DNA of 26,442 bases from the IMG/VR virus record IMGVR_UViG_3300023284_000065, positions 1 to 26,442 of that record. One strand, written 5' to 3'. The notes under the pieces are model-generated. The model had not been told where the DNA came from. It worked only from the letters and a program-made list of their open reading frames with translations, and did not search any database. Both the position numbers and the translations under genes were made by a program. This DNA comes from a virus. Position 1 is the first letter of the stretch. Every line of letters starts with the position of its first letter. This document shows positions 6,603 through 12,719 of this stretch, one piece after another.

Positions 6603-6631
6603 ACTATACCATTTTGGCATTGTACTGTCAA
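6603..6631 (-). promoter_or_regulatory. near-perfect sigma-70 promoter before HNH gene
   Basis: On the minus strand TTGACA (6631-6626) is followed by a 17-nt spacer and TATAGT (6608-6603); the spacer ends in TGG, giving an extended -10. Transcription would start near 6596, about 18 nt before the HNH start codon. It would serve the endonuclease and probably the whole run of small genes to the left. Confidence 0.8.
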
Positions 6632-6657
6632 GTGTTATTTTTTACTATAGTCATGCT

Positions 6658-6825
6658 TCACTTCAAGTGTTTTTTTACTTCCACAACTTTCATTTTATCG
6701 CCGTATAATTCTATCTCCCAATGATCGCCCTTTTTCCTAATTAGCATTTCAACATATTGCCATTCATCACTAGGAACATGTTCAATTAACGAGTCAAGGA
6801 ATTTGTATATTTCTATTTTTTCCAT
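6658..6825 (-). CDS. hypothetical protein (55 aa)
   Basis: The ATG at 6825 (MEKIEIYKFL) overlaps the upstream stop as TAATG; the in-frame ATG at 6849 lies deeper in the upstream gene and is less likely. The product is small and charged, with alternating strand-like segments (DHWEIELYGDKMKVVEV). No known family is recognised. It ends just upstream of the 6631 promoter, so it is the last gene before a new transcription start. Confidence 0.6.
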   Translation of the reverse strand: MEKIEIYKFLDSLIEHVPSDEWQYVEMLIRKKGDHWEIELYGDKMKVVEVKKHLK

Positions 6826-7133
6826 TAAAGTTCTTGAATCTCCACACAAGGGAAATGAATAGTCATCATTCTTTTTTTAAGTTTGTAAGTGGCGGTCTTG
6901 AAGCCTTTAACATCCTCAACCGTTACCGTTCCGTCAGACCAGAACGGTATGAAGTCAGCATAATAAATTGTTCCAGGCATCCTAAAAGGCACTTCATGAA
7001 GAAAAAATAAGCAGTCACCAGATTTAACCAAAAGTTTAAGCTCATCATACCGCCGAGCCTGTTTCTTTGATTTCATCTTAAAACCGTCACGCTCTACCAT
7101 GACTGCGCCGTATTTATGGCCGAGGGCTCTCAT
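6825..7133 (-). CDS. DUF1064 nuclease-like protein (102 aa)
   Basis: The pattern DGFKMKSKKQARRYDELKLL, then YYADFIPF and TVEDVKGFKT matches DUF1064, a phage family with a PD-(D/E)XK nuclease-like core. Candidate catalytic residues are Asp60, Glu73 and Lys76 (with Asp74). Length fits the family (about 100-130 aa). The place in the replication cluster suggests a role in processing recombination or replication intermediates; this is inference. Confidence 0.8.
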   Translation of the reverse strand: MRALGHKYGAVMVERDGFKMKSKKQARRYDELKLLVKSGDCLFFLHEVPFRMPGTIYYADFIPFWSDGTVTVEDVKGFKTATYKLKKRMMTIHFPCVEIQEL

Positions 7134-7318
7134 TCTGCTTTCCTCCTCTCAACAACTTCACGGCAAACCCCATCCCGATCATAGAAACAAGTTTCTTCCT
7201 CGATTCTTCTATCTTTGATAACAAAAAGGTCTTCAGGGGAAACACCCCGCTTATATTCAATAACCAAATATTCAGTATCTATAAAAGTATTCTTGTCAAG
7301 AAATTCATTAAGTTTCAT
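7130..7318 (-). CDS. hypothetical protein (62 aa)
   Basis: A small acidic/basic protein coupled by ATGA to both neighbours in the replication cluster. It is strand-rich (YLVIEYKRG, DLFVIKDRRI). No motif is recognised, and no function can be given beyond association with replication genes. Confidence 0.6.
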   Translation of the reverse strand: MKLNEFLDKNTFIDTEYLVIEYKRGVSPEDLFVIKDRRIEEETCFYDRDGVCREVVERRKAE

Positions 7319-7866
7319 TTCTCAATCCCCCTTCTTCTCGTTGCTTTTTCAATTTTCCATTTCTCACGCCGTAGAATATTCTGTTTTTCTACTTTTTCCT
7401 GTTCCTGCTCTCGCATCTTGAGAGCCCGCTGAGTCCAATATTCTCCGTTGCCGATGTCTGACATCTCTCGCCTAAGAACATTGCCACAGCGGCTAATCGC
7501 ATCCTCTGAGCATGCTCCACAGTTACCAACAAGGCTGTAATCCATAAATCCGCTTTTTGCATCACCTTTCCGGGTATAAATATAATCAACGTAAAATACC
7601 CGGCCGTTATGGCAATCTGCGCAGCCGGGACTGTCTTTCTTCTGTAGTTCCTGTGGAAGTATTGGCCTGTAAGTATCCCAGACCATAGCCCATGTTGGAA
7701 ACCTCTCTCCCTTGGTTAATCGCTCAATAGTCTTACAAAAGGTTCGGTAATCACAATCTTCAAACTCAATAAGCCATTGATCTTTAATGGCCCCGGACTT
7801 TTTAACTGAAAACGCACCCTCCAGCCTTGCAAACAATTCATCAAATTGGGTATCAAGGATTGGCAT
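7315..7866 (-). CDS. zinc-ribbon protein, possible helicase loader/replisome partner (183 aa)
   Basis: The N-terminal 70 residues (helices ending FPTWAMVWDTYRP) resemble small phage helicase-loader or helicase-inhibitor N-domains. CADC (82-85) and CGAC (116-119) form a probable zinc ribbon. The C-terminus is a long basic helix. GGAGG at 6-nt spacing fixes the start. It follows and overlaps by 14 nt the initiator-like gene, the usual place of a loader (compare lambda O-P order). No Walker motif is present, so it is not a DnaC-type ATPase. Confidence 0.6.
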   Translation of the reverse strand: MPILDTQFDELFARLEGAFSVKKSGAIKDQWLIEFEDCDYRTFCKTIERLTKGERFPTWAMVWDTYRPILPQELQKKDSPGCADCHNGRVFYVDYIYTRKGDAKSGFMDYSLVGNCGACSEDAISRCGNVLRREMSDIGNGEYWTQRALKMREQEQEKVEKQNILRREKWKIEKATRRRGIEK

Positions 7867-8671
7867 CCCAAGCCTCCTGTCTTTGTTGCTTTATTATTTT
7901 AGCCCGTTCCCCTAAGCTCAATTCCTCTTTAACCTCAAGATTTATATAGTCTTTCCAGTTATGGTTGAACCATGTAGCGCCATTCTGAAACTGTCTATCG
8001 GGGTGCCCATTAGCTTGAATGGACTTCACATCGGCTATGTAATTAACTAATGCTGTCTGGATATTAATCCAATCTTCCGAGCTTTTAACTTGAGATTTGA
8101 ATTTCAGAAACGCTTTCTCTTTCCCCTTTTTCATTTCGTTTGGTAATGTTTCCCAAAGAAGATCAAAATTCTTTCTTGCGATTAGTTCAGATTTCCCTTT
8201 CTGAACAATTGGTTTTATATGTTTAGGATTAGGATTAGGATTAGGATTAGGATTCAAGCACTCACCTGAATTCACTTGTTTACAGTTGTTATCAGTAGTT
8301 GAAATACTTGTTTTATTGTTTAAGATAGCTTCTGGCGGGATTGGTGTTTTACGCTTATGCAATGATCTAACTATTTGATGGTCTGAGAAATTAGGAAAAA
8401 GACCAAAACGGACGTTATTATCTGTATGCACCCACATACGAATGCAATCAACTGCTTGCAACTCTAATAACCAATCATCAATATCATTTTCGCTTACCCT
8501 TTCCATCATTAAAGGGAAAATACCACCCCTGATAATCTTTGTCCGGGCATCAAAACAGCCATGATCGTCTGCCTTTGTTGTGAGTCTGTGAAAAAGCAAA
8601 TTAGCCCCTATTGAGATATTTGAAAGGGTTTGGCTTGTGCATATAGATTCCTTAATTATTCTATTGCTCAT
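7853..8671 (-). CDS. phage replication initiator-like protein (272 aa)
   Basis: The N-terminal domain begins MSNRIIKESICTS and contains FHRLTTKADDHGCFDAR, a pattern typical of phage replication/replisome-organiser proteins with a winged-helix fold. The middle (about 140-149) is five Asn-Pro pairs encoded by a TTAGGA hexamer array. The C-terminal part is helical (NFDLLWETLPN, FNHNWKDYI), as in DnaD/DnaB-like or loader-binding regions. It overlaps neighbours on both sides. It probably recognises the phage origin, which may lie within its own gene. Confidence 0.75.
   Translation of the reverse strand: MSNRIIKESICTSQTLSNISIGANLLFHRLTTKADDHGCFDARTKIIRGGIFPLMMERVSENDIDDWLLELQAVDCIRMWVHTDNNVRFGLFPNFSDHQIVRSLHKRKTPIPPEAILNNKTSISTTDNNCKQVNSGECLNPNPNPNPNPKHIKPIVQKGKSELIARKNFDLLWETLPNEMKKGKEKAFLKFKSQVKSSEDWINIQTALVNYIADVKSIQANGHPDRQFQNGATWFNHNWKDYINLEVKEELSLGERAKIIKQQRQEAWDANP
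8223..8254. repeat. TTAGGA hexamer tandem array
   Basis: Five perfect copies of TTAGGA plus TT on the plus strand (AATCCT on the coding strand). The array lies inside the initiator-like gene and encodes Asn-Pro repeats. Copy-number change keeps the frame. Iterons inside initiator genes are a known form of phage origin (lambda O), so an origin role is possible; slippage alone could also create it. Confidence 0.9.
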
Positions 8672-8982
8672 GATTCCGGTATCTCAATGAAGCCAAGGGC
8701 ACAGGATTTGTGGTAGCCATAGCCCGCATAAGTAAATAAACTTGTAAAATCACCTTCTTTTTGGAATGAACAACCCATGCCGTTACTACAAAATAGCCAC
8801 CCCATTTCCGCGGCCTTCTCAACCATCAAGCCAAAGACTTGCCATGATTCTAGACGGTGATAAGATAACAAATCATCTTCATCAGCAAGCACCCACACCC
8901 ACCGATCCGACTTGTTTCCGAGCAACCATGCAACTTTACCCAACTTCAAAGCCACCTTTTCAGCTAGTTCTTTGTCATCCAT
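8668..8982 (-). CDS. hypothetical early protein (104 aa)
   Basis: A soluble alpha/beta protein. WVWVLADEDD, a helix SWQVFGLMVEKAAEMGW, and a C-terminal YHKSCALGFIEI recall small phage proteins with an ABA-sandwich fold, but this is a weak resemblance. The start at 8982 has GGAGG 6 nt upstream, and that site is only a few bases from the U tract of the strong hairpin at 8998-9083. It overlaps the initiator-like gene by ATGA and is the first gene after the hairpin. Confidence 0.65.
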   Translation of the reverse strand: MDDKELAEKVALKLGKVAWLLGNKSDRWVWVLADEDDLLSYHRLESWQVFGLMVEKAAEMGWLFCSNGMGCSFQKEGDFTSLFTYAGYGYHKSCALGFIEIPES

Positions 8983-8997
8983 AAGCTACCTCCAAAC

Positions 8998-9083
8998 AAA
9001 AAAAGCCCTTATTCAAATACCGACCGAGTTAGGTTTGCGAGAACCTGCGGGTCTTAACCGCTTCGGTACTTGAATAAAGGCTT
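8998..9083 (-). ncRNA. 21-bp-stem three-way-junction RNA with U tract
   Basis: In the minus-strand RNA the arm 9083-9063 pairs with 9023-9003 over 21 consecutive pairs if G-U pairs are allowed; the DNA arms differ at only two positions, both giving G-U. The 39-nt interior holds two abutting hairpins (GCGG/CCGC with a 7-nt loop, 9061-9047; AGGUU/AACCU with a 6-nt loop, 9046-9031) and a 7-nt single strand. Seven U residues follow (9004-8998), then the GGAGG of the gene at 8982. It can be a terminator/attenuator, an RNase III site, or a stable small RNA. Confidence 0.75.
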
Positions 9084-9148
9084 GTTTGATTTTTCATTTA
9101 ATATCTCGCAGTTTAAATATACTCATATATAACTTAACACATTTTAGT

Positions 9149-9391
9149 TTATTTGCAAGCGTTATTTATTAAATATTTTATCTCTTCAATCAGAGCAACC
9201 ATTTGCATATAGTCCTGGTCACTCATACATCTATAAGCGTTGTCACAAGAACATGGGTAAAGTTCAGGCATTTCAATTATTGGCACAACAGGTTTAACAA
9301 TACATTTTGGTAATTCATTATTTTTACTACCTGAATTACTAGGAATTAAAAGAAATATTGAAACAATTAAAGATGAAATAAAAGGTTTCAT
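9149..9391 (-). CDS. small exported Cys-containing protein (80 aa)
   Basis: Residues 1-22 form a signal-peptide-like segment (Lys2, then a hydrophobic run to IPSNSGS). The mature part has several cysteines (C30, CSC 48-50, C56, near-terminal C79) that could form disulfides in the periplasm. No lipobox is seen. The gene is last in its unit, followed by the strong hairpin at 9083-8998. Function unknown; a periplasmic or envelope role is inferred. Confidence 0.6.
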   Translation of the reverse strand: MKPFISSLIVSIFLLIPSNSGSKNNELPKCIVKPVVPIIEMPELYPCSCDNAYRCMSDQDYMQMVALIEEIKYLINNACK

Positions 9392-9418
9392 TTTATTTGT
9401 CCATGGGAATAAAAACCC

Positions 9419-9613
9419 TTATGCGTCCTGGTAGGATTCTTTAATCTCACCAACTAGGCAGTTCGCGCAAATATCAATTTCCTTATCATCCTTGATTACG
9501 TTCTTAATCACTACAACCATATCACCGCATTTAATGATATGGGTGATGCCTCGTTTGTCGTTTCGTTTGTACAAAGTCCCGCATTCGTCACATTCAAATG
9601 CTACCATTTTCAT
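9419..9613 (-). CDS. zinc-ribbon-like protein (64 aa)
   Basis: ATG at 9613 is chosen because GGAG is 6 nt upstream; a TTG at 9625 would include the ribosome site. CDEC near the start (residues 8-11) and CANC near residues 49-52 flank a strand-rich middle with another Cys, a typical one-zinc ribbon. Such small proteins can bind DNA or RNA polymerase, but no target is suggested by the sequence. Confidence 0.6.
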   Translation of the reverse strand: MKMVAFECDECGTLYKRNDKRGITHIIKCGDMVVVIKNVIKDDKEIDICANCLVGEIKESYQDA

Positions 9614-9628
9614 TTTTAACTCCAAAGT

Positions 9629-9940
9629 TTAAATTTTTGAATTACTCTTTTCTAATGCATCGGCAATTCTTGCTACTGAATTGACAAATGCTTGGTTTTG
9701 ATCGGCAACGATAAGCAGATGTTTGTCGAAGTTTTTAACGTGTTCTTCCCATTGCTTGAAATGCTCATCCCATCGTTTTCTGTGTTCGATTAGTGATTTT
9801 TGGTCTGCTTCTCTTAACCGCACTGTTTCTTCCGCATGATCCGGGCGTTTAGATATAAACTCTGTCCGCTTTAAAATCTCATGGGTTTCAACTTTCTTTC
9901 TCATATTATAAAGTTCATCTGTTGAATATCCATCACTCAT
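9629..9940 (-). CDS. coiled-coil hypothetical protein (103 aa)
   Basis: Highly charged and helical; residues 45-75 contain spaced Trp and His residues (RKRWDEHFKQWEEHVKNFDKH) that fit a coiled coil. GGGAG 6 nt upstream supports the start. It stands just after the broken HNH gene. No membrane segment or known family is visible. Confidence 0.6.
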   Translation of the reverse strand: MSDGYSTDELYNMRKKVETHEILKRTEFISKRPDHAEETVRLREADQKSLIEHRKRWDEHFKQWEEHVKNFDKHLLIVADQNQAFVNSVARIADALEKSNSKI

Positions 9941-9999
9941 AAAATTCTCCCTTTAAATTATTATTAAATGTAATCAATTCCTTCTCCTTCTTTCTTTCC

Positions 10000-10147
10000 T
10001 CATTTCCTGACCCTGCACAAATGATCCAATTCCAACCCTTTAGGGATTTCCCCTCTTGCACATTCATACATCCAACGGTGAGCAAGTACATTCAGTTTTC
10101 CGATTTATATAGACCTTCTCGCTGAACCTTTCCAATGGTGTTTTCAT
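10000..10147 (-). pseudogene. broken HNH endonuclease gene
   Basis: Two overlapping frames carry pieces of a common phage HNH nuclease. From ATG at 10147 the first reads MKTPLERFSEKVYINRKTEC, the usual N-terminus, then soon stops. A second frame, shifted by one nt, reads AHRWMYECARGEIPKGLELD followed by HLCRVRK and stop at 10000; this is the His-containing core with the LDHLCR motif. The CWxW-type middle and the CVNPxHLEPV-type C-terminus are missing. A deletion plus frame change explains this better than a sequencing error. It directly follows the XRE gene stop. Confidence 0.7.
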
Positions 10148-10378
10148 CTACTGCTTCTTACCTTCCATCGTTTTCTTGGTGTCAAACCCTTTACATTTGT
10201 TATGAATAGAACACCAAGTTGTATAAGCAGGAAAAGATTTCCCCGTTTCGATGTCGCTCATAGAGCCTTGGGATACACCAATGATCCTTGCAAGCTCAAA
10301 GGATTTTAGCCCTTTGCCTTTGCGCCATTTCCTTATTTCATTGCCGACAAACTCTTTAGTGCTTATTTTTGGTTTCAT
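10148..10378 (-). CDS. XRE/Cro-type helix-turn-helix regulator (76 aa)
   Basis: A short DNA-binding protein of the XRE family. The HTH covers about residues 26-46 (SFELARIIGVSQGSMSDIET), with the conserved ELA...GVSQ and a following GKSFP turn. The ATG at 10378 follows AGAGG; a TTG at 10396 is less likely. It lies among early genes and probably binds operators near the phage promoters. There is no divergent partner repressor in the window, so it may be a Cro-like or auxiliary regulator. Confidence 0.8.
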   Translation of the reverse strand: MKPKISTKEFVGNEIRKWRKGKGLKSFELARIIGVSQGSMSDIETGKSFPAYTTWCSIHNKCKGFDTKKTMEGKKQ

Positions 10379-10414
10379 GGGGCCTCTTTTATTCAAACGG
10401 TTAAAGGGTAAAGA

Positions 10415-10774
10415 CTAAACTTCTTTATATCCAATAATCTTAGCAACTTGCCTCATTGTATCGGCTGTAATTTTTCTACCGATCCTAAAACAATCAGATA
10501 TTTTATAAGCATTATTGTGGAACCAAATATCATCTTCTTTCATTTTATCAGTGAATATTGCAGCGTTAAAATCTGGAAATGGGTTTTTCTTAGGAACCTT
10601 AAATTGTTCTCTATAACCACCAGCATACCCTATAATCCATGATCTTGATGTTTCACCTGTAACCTCAACCCTATAAAAATGATATTCATAGACACATCTT
10701 CTATCTTCATCATATTTACGTCTATTCCCATCAAAAGCCCAAAACAATGAGCCTATTTTAATTTCATCTTCCAT
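10415..10774 (-). CDS. hypothetical protein (119 aa)
   Basis: Start taken at MEDEIKIGSLFW (10774), preceded by AAGGTAAGAG; the frame is open to an ATG at 10840 that has no good ribosome site. The protein is soluble and Tyr/Arg-rich. The C-terminal RKITADTMRQVAKIIGYKEV looks like a small helical pair. Not recognised. Confidence 0.55.
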   Translation of the reverse strand: MEDEIKIGSLFWAFDGNRRKYDEDRRCVYEYHFYRVEVTGETSRSWIIGYAGGYREQFKVPKKNPFPDFNAAIFTDKMKEDDIWFHNNAYKISDCFRIGRKITADTMRQVAKIIGYKEV

Positions 10775-10806
10775 TCTCTTACCTTTCTTAAAGTTCGCTC
10801 GGCTGG

Positions 10807-10941
10807 CTAGTGCGCTCCTTGAATACCCGGCTTTCGCCATACCATTTTCTCAGCCGCTAAGCTGATACTTAATATAAGCATTGCTAAAAGCAGTGACAGT
10901 TTCTTCCGGGGAAGTTTACTAAACTGTAGTATTTCCCTCAA
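10807..10941 (-). CDS. possible 44-aa membrane protein with TTG start
   Basis: A TTG-initiated ORF reads MREILQFSKLPRKKLSLLLA then a hydrophobic run to about residue 30 and a short basic tail. The positively charged segment before one membrane helix is the expected pattern for a small inner-membrane protein or a signal anchor. There is no clear Shine-Dalgarno, and an imperfect hairpin (arms ACAGTTT/AAACTGT, 10896-10927) overlaps it, so it may be non-coding. An ATG at 10879 would give 24 codons. Confidence 0.35.
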   Translation of the reverse strand: MREILQFSKLPRKKLSLLLAMLILSISLAAEKMVWRKPGIQGAH

Positions 10942-10977
10942 TTCTCAAGGCTAACCAAACCGAGCTTAATATTCAAA

Positions 10978-11041
10978 CGGGCTTCCCCTAAGAGGAGGGA
11001 CAAAGGGGATACTGTAGGTAGTCACCACAGCCAAACGCCCG
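10978..11041 (-). ncRNA. possible three-way-junction RNA after erf
   Basis: Starting 3 nt after the erf stop, CGGGC (11041-11037) pairs with GCCCG (10982-10978). Between them are a hairpin with arms CTGT..GGT and ACC..ACAG (11030-11012) and one with arms TCCCCT/AGGGGA (11009-10984). No U tract follows. The closing stem is only 5 bp, so this is weaker than the element at 8998-9083, but the gap of about 200 nt after erf needs some explanation. Confidence 0.35.
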
Positions 11042-11044
11042 AAA

Positions 11045-11809
11045 TTATCCTGTTATTAAATCCTTAACTGCGTTGTAATCTTTGATAAGTATTTCCTCCA
11101 CCGTATCAACCATAAATTGGTCTAGGATAAACTTCTTATCCTGCTTATGCTTGTCAAATAACCTTTCTAATGCGGTTACCGCACCCTTAGAGATTCTTCC
11201 TATTGGCGCATCACCTAAAGGAATATCCCCGCCTTCACCTGCAATAGAACCTTGGACTTCTTTAGAATGAGGAATCAGACGCCCTTTTTCAAAATCAATT
11301 TGATTATCCTCTAAGTCCCTTTCTCCTGTTTCGAGAAGTAAAGTCTTTAAGATTATGTAACGCATGATGTAAGAGATAGCCATTCCTGGACCTTTATCGG
11401 TGCTATCGCATCCATAACCAGACCAATTTTGCTCAAATAAATCTTCAGGCTTGTCAATGTTGACCCACTTAAAAGTAGCGTCTATTCTGGTTCTGTGGAT
11501 CTGTGTTGTTTTCTGGTATTTCTCAACTTCCAATACCTCATGCTCCATGTTTTCAAAAGAAGGAATAATAATAATCCCATGTTTAACAAGTAATGGATGT
11601 ATGAGTTTAGTGACCGCATCATGCCCGGTTACGCTATACATAGCCTCACCCTTAGCGTTTTTAATTTCTTTGTCTTTCTTGACATAATTAACTTCATCCA
11701 TAATCTTGTTAATACGTTGATGGATGTTTAGCCCTTTGTTCCTTAGAAAGGGTATTAGCTCCGTTGTTTCTTGTTTCTTCTCTCCCTTGTCCGTTTCAGT
11801 CTTCGCCAT
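11045..11809 (-). CDS. erf: Erf-family single-strand annealing protein (254 aa)
   Basis: The N-terminal half matches the ERF superfamily (P22 Erf type), which anneals complementary single strands during phage recombination and circularisation. NIHQRINKIMDEVNYVKKDK, the TGHDAVTKLIHPLLVKHGI region, and SDKGPGMAISYIMRYIILKT-like helix (here STDKGPGMAISYIMRY) are characteristic. The C-terminal part (about 185-254) is linker plus helical tail. ATG at 11809 has GGGGAGAG just upstream; the ORF is open to 11869. It is third in the operon from the 12224 promoter and overlaps the upstream gene by 14 nt. Confidence 0.85.
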   Translation of the reverse strand: MAKTETDKGEKKQETTELIPFLRNKGLNIHQRINKIMDEVNYVKKDKEIKNAKGEAMYSVTGHDAVTKLIHPLLVKHGIIIIPSFENMEHEVLEVEKYQKTTQIHRTRIDATFKWVNIDKPEDLFEQNWSGYGCDSTDKGPGMAISYIMRYIILKTLLLETGERDLEDNQIDFEKGRLIPHSKEVQGSIAGEGGDIPLGDAPIGRISKGAVTALERLFDKHKQDKKFILDQFMVDTVEEILIKDYNAVKDLITG

Positions 11810-11951
11810 TGCTCTCTCCCCCCTGTTTTTTAATCTCTTTATAGAATGCAACCCAAACCCCAATAACACCTACAGCGCATAACGACATTAATTGGGCTGT
11901 GAATAGTTTGGGGTTTAATGCGATATACTCGAATAGGAAATCAGGAATCAT
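11796..11951 (-). CDS. single-span membrane protein (51 aa)
   Basis: ATG at 11951 (MIPDFLFEYI) is preferred, with GGAG 7 nt upstream; the open frame extends to 12002. A membrane helix covers about residues 18-37, followed by KEIKKQGGESNGED. It overlaps both neighbours. Function unknown; early membrane peptides in temperate phages can affect lysogeny decisions or exclusion. Confidence 0.6.
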   Translation of the reverse strand: MIPDFLFEYIALNPKLFTAQLMSLCAVGVIGVWVAFYKEIKKQGGESNGED

Positions 11952-12153
11952 TGGATGGCTCCAGTTTGTCGGGGCATTCAAGGCAATCATAAATATTATC
12001 AACTAATTCTCTAGCCTCCATAGCCTTAATGATTAAATGATTTAATTGCTCTGAAGGGTTTTCCCGTTCTGTCGTCCAATTATCTGTGAGCTGGCAAGCA
12101 ATATTAACAATATTTTCTAAGGCGGGTTCTATTAATAACTCTTTGCCATCCAT
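11941..12153 (-). CDS. hypothetical early protein (70 aa)
   Basis: First gene after the promoter at 12224-12196, with GGAGG 6 nt before the ATG. Mostly helical and acidic; a CLECPD segment is near the end. No family recognised. As the promoter-proximal gene of the recombination/replication unit it is likely expressed early. Confidence 0.65.
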   Translation of the reverse strand: MDGKELLIEPALENIVNIACQLTDNWTTERENPSEQLNHLIIKAMEARELVDNIYDCLECPDKLEPSNDS

Positions 12154-12195
12154 TACTAGCCTCCATTGCTATAGGTTTAACCAATTACTATAGTA

Positions 12196-12224
12196 AATAT
12201 AGACTATACTTTAATATCTGTCAA
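12196..12224 (-). promoter_or_regulatory. early sigma-70 promoter
   Basis: TTGACA (12224-12219), a 17-nt spacer and TATATT (12201-12196) on the minus strand. The start point would be near 12189, giving a leader of about 36 nt before the gene at 12153. A self-complementary ACTATAGT (12194-12187) lies over the start point and could be an operator. It is just after two terminators, marking a new transcription unit. Confidence 0.75.
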
Positions 12225-12272
12225 GCATTATTTTGTATTATTTTTATGAAGGTATTACAGGTAGGAATGGGC

Positions 12273-12316
12273 CACAAATAGAGAAAGCCCCGCATGATGG
12301 AGGCATACAGGGCTTC
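12273..12316 (-). terminator. intrinsic terminator (second of tandem pair)
   Basis: A stem of at least 12 bp (AAGCCCTGTATG with CATGCGGGGCTT, including G-U pairs) is followed by a U-rich tail TTTCTCTATTT in the minus-strand direction. It backs up the terminator at 12386-12358 and separates the structural unit from the early promoter. Confidence 0.7.
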
Positions 12317-12357
12317 CCGGAGATGAGGAGAACAGGCGGAGAAATTTAAACCCACCC

Positions 12358-12386
12358 AAAAATAATTATAGCATATTGGGCTATAA
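12358..12386 (-). terminator. intrinsic terminator (first of tandem pair)
   Basis: TTATAGC and GCTATAA form a 7-bp stem with a 7-nt loop, followed by TTATTTTT, 7 nt after the stop of the gene at 12393. The stem is AT-rich, so termination may be partial, consistent with a second stronger terminator behind it. Confidence 0.6.
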
Positions 12387-12392
12387 AGGCAA

Positions 12393-12719
12393 TTATTTTA
12401 TCTTCAAAAGAACTTCGGTCAACATTTTATGTGTTTCCTTGCTTTCTTGTTTGGCCTCTTTTCGCATTTCCTTTATATCGGTCTTTACCTCTTTGACCAC
12501 TTCCCTTAAAATCTGTATCTCTTGCTTGATATCTTGACGCATTGTCGCCACTTCATCTTTACTCGCCGCTTTAGGGTGCATCCTTTTTTCTGCCCCGTCA
12601 ATAGCCCATGCCCCGGCTGAAAATATAAGCACTATGCAGGTAAAAAGGGTAGACACAAAGCTTTTCCAGTTCACGAATCTTTCCCCGAAGTTATTGTTTT
12701 CCTTTTTGGTAGCTGTCAT
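12393..12719 (-). CDS. membrane-anchored coiled-coil protein (108 aa)
   Basis: ATG at 12719 (MTATKKENN) lies in an ATGA overlap with the tail fibre stop and has GGAG 9 nt upstream; 12734 is a poorer alternative. One membrane helix at about 21-40 is followed by a long charged coiled coil (52-107). This form is often found beside phage fibre or lysis genes and is sometimes called holin-like or hemolysin-XhlA-like, but the domain order differs from XhlA. It is the last gene of the structural unit, and the only membrane protein in it besides the opposite-strand gene. Confidence 0.65.
   Translation of the reverse strand: MTATKKENNNFGERFVNWKSFVSTLFTCIVLIFSAGAWAIDGAEKRMHPKAASKDEVATMRQDIKQEIQILREVVKEVKTDIKEMRKEAKQESKETHKMLTEVLLKIK

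Noticed and set aside
6579-6620. Longer N-terminus for the HNH protein (start at 6620)
   Set aside because: It would place the -10 and the predicted transcription start inside the gene, and it has no ribosome site; ATGATG at 6578 has GGAG.
8223-8254. CRISPR array
   Set aside because: The repeats are contiguous hexamers without spacers and lie in a coding region.
9003-9083. tRNA gene or tRNA-like cloverleaf
   Set aside because: It has two inner hairpins and a T-arm-like AGGUU stem, but no D arm, no TTC-purine-A loop, a 21-bp outer stem and no plausible anticodon arm of 5 bp.
9084-9148. Promoter in the AT-rich stretch upstream of the three-way-junction RNA
   Set aside because: There are TATATA-like words, but no -35/-10 pair at 16-18 nt spacing could be found.
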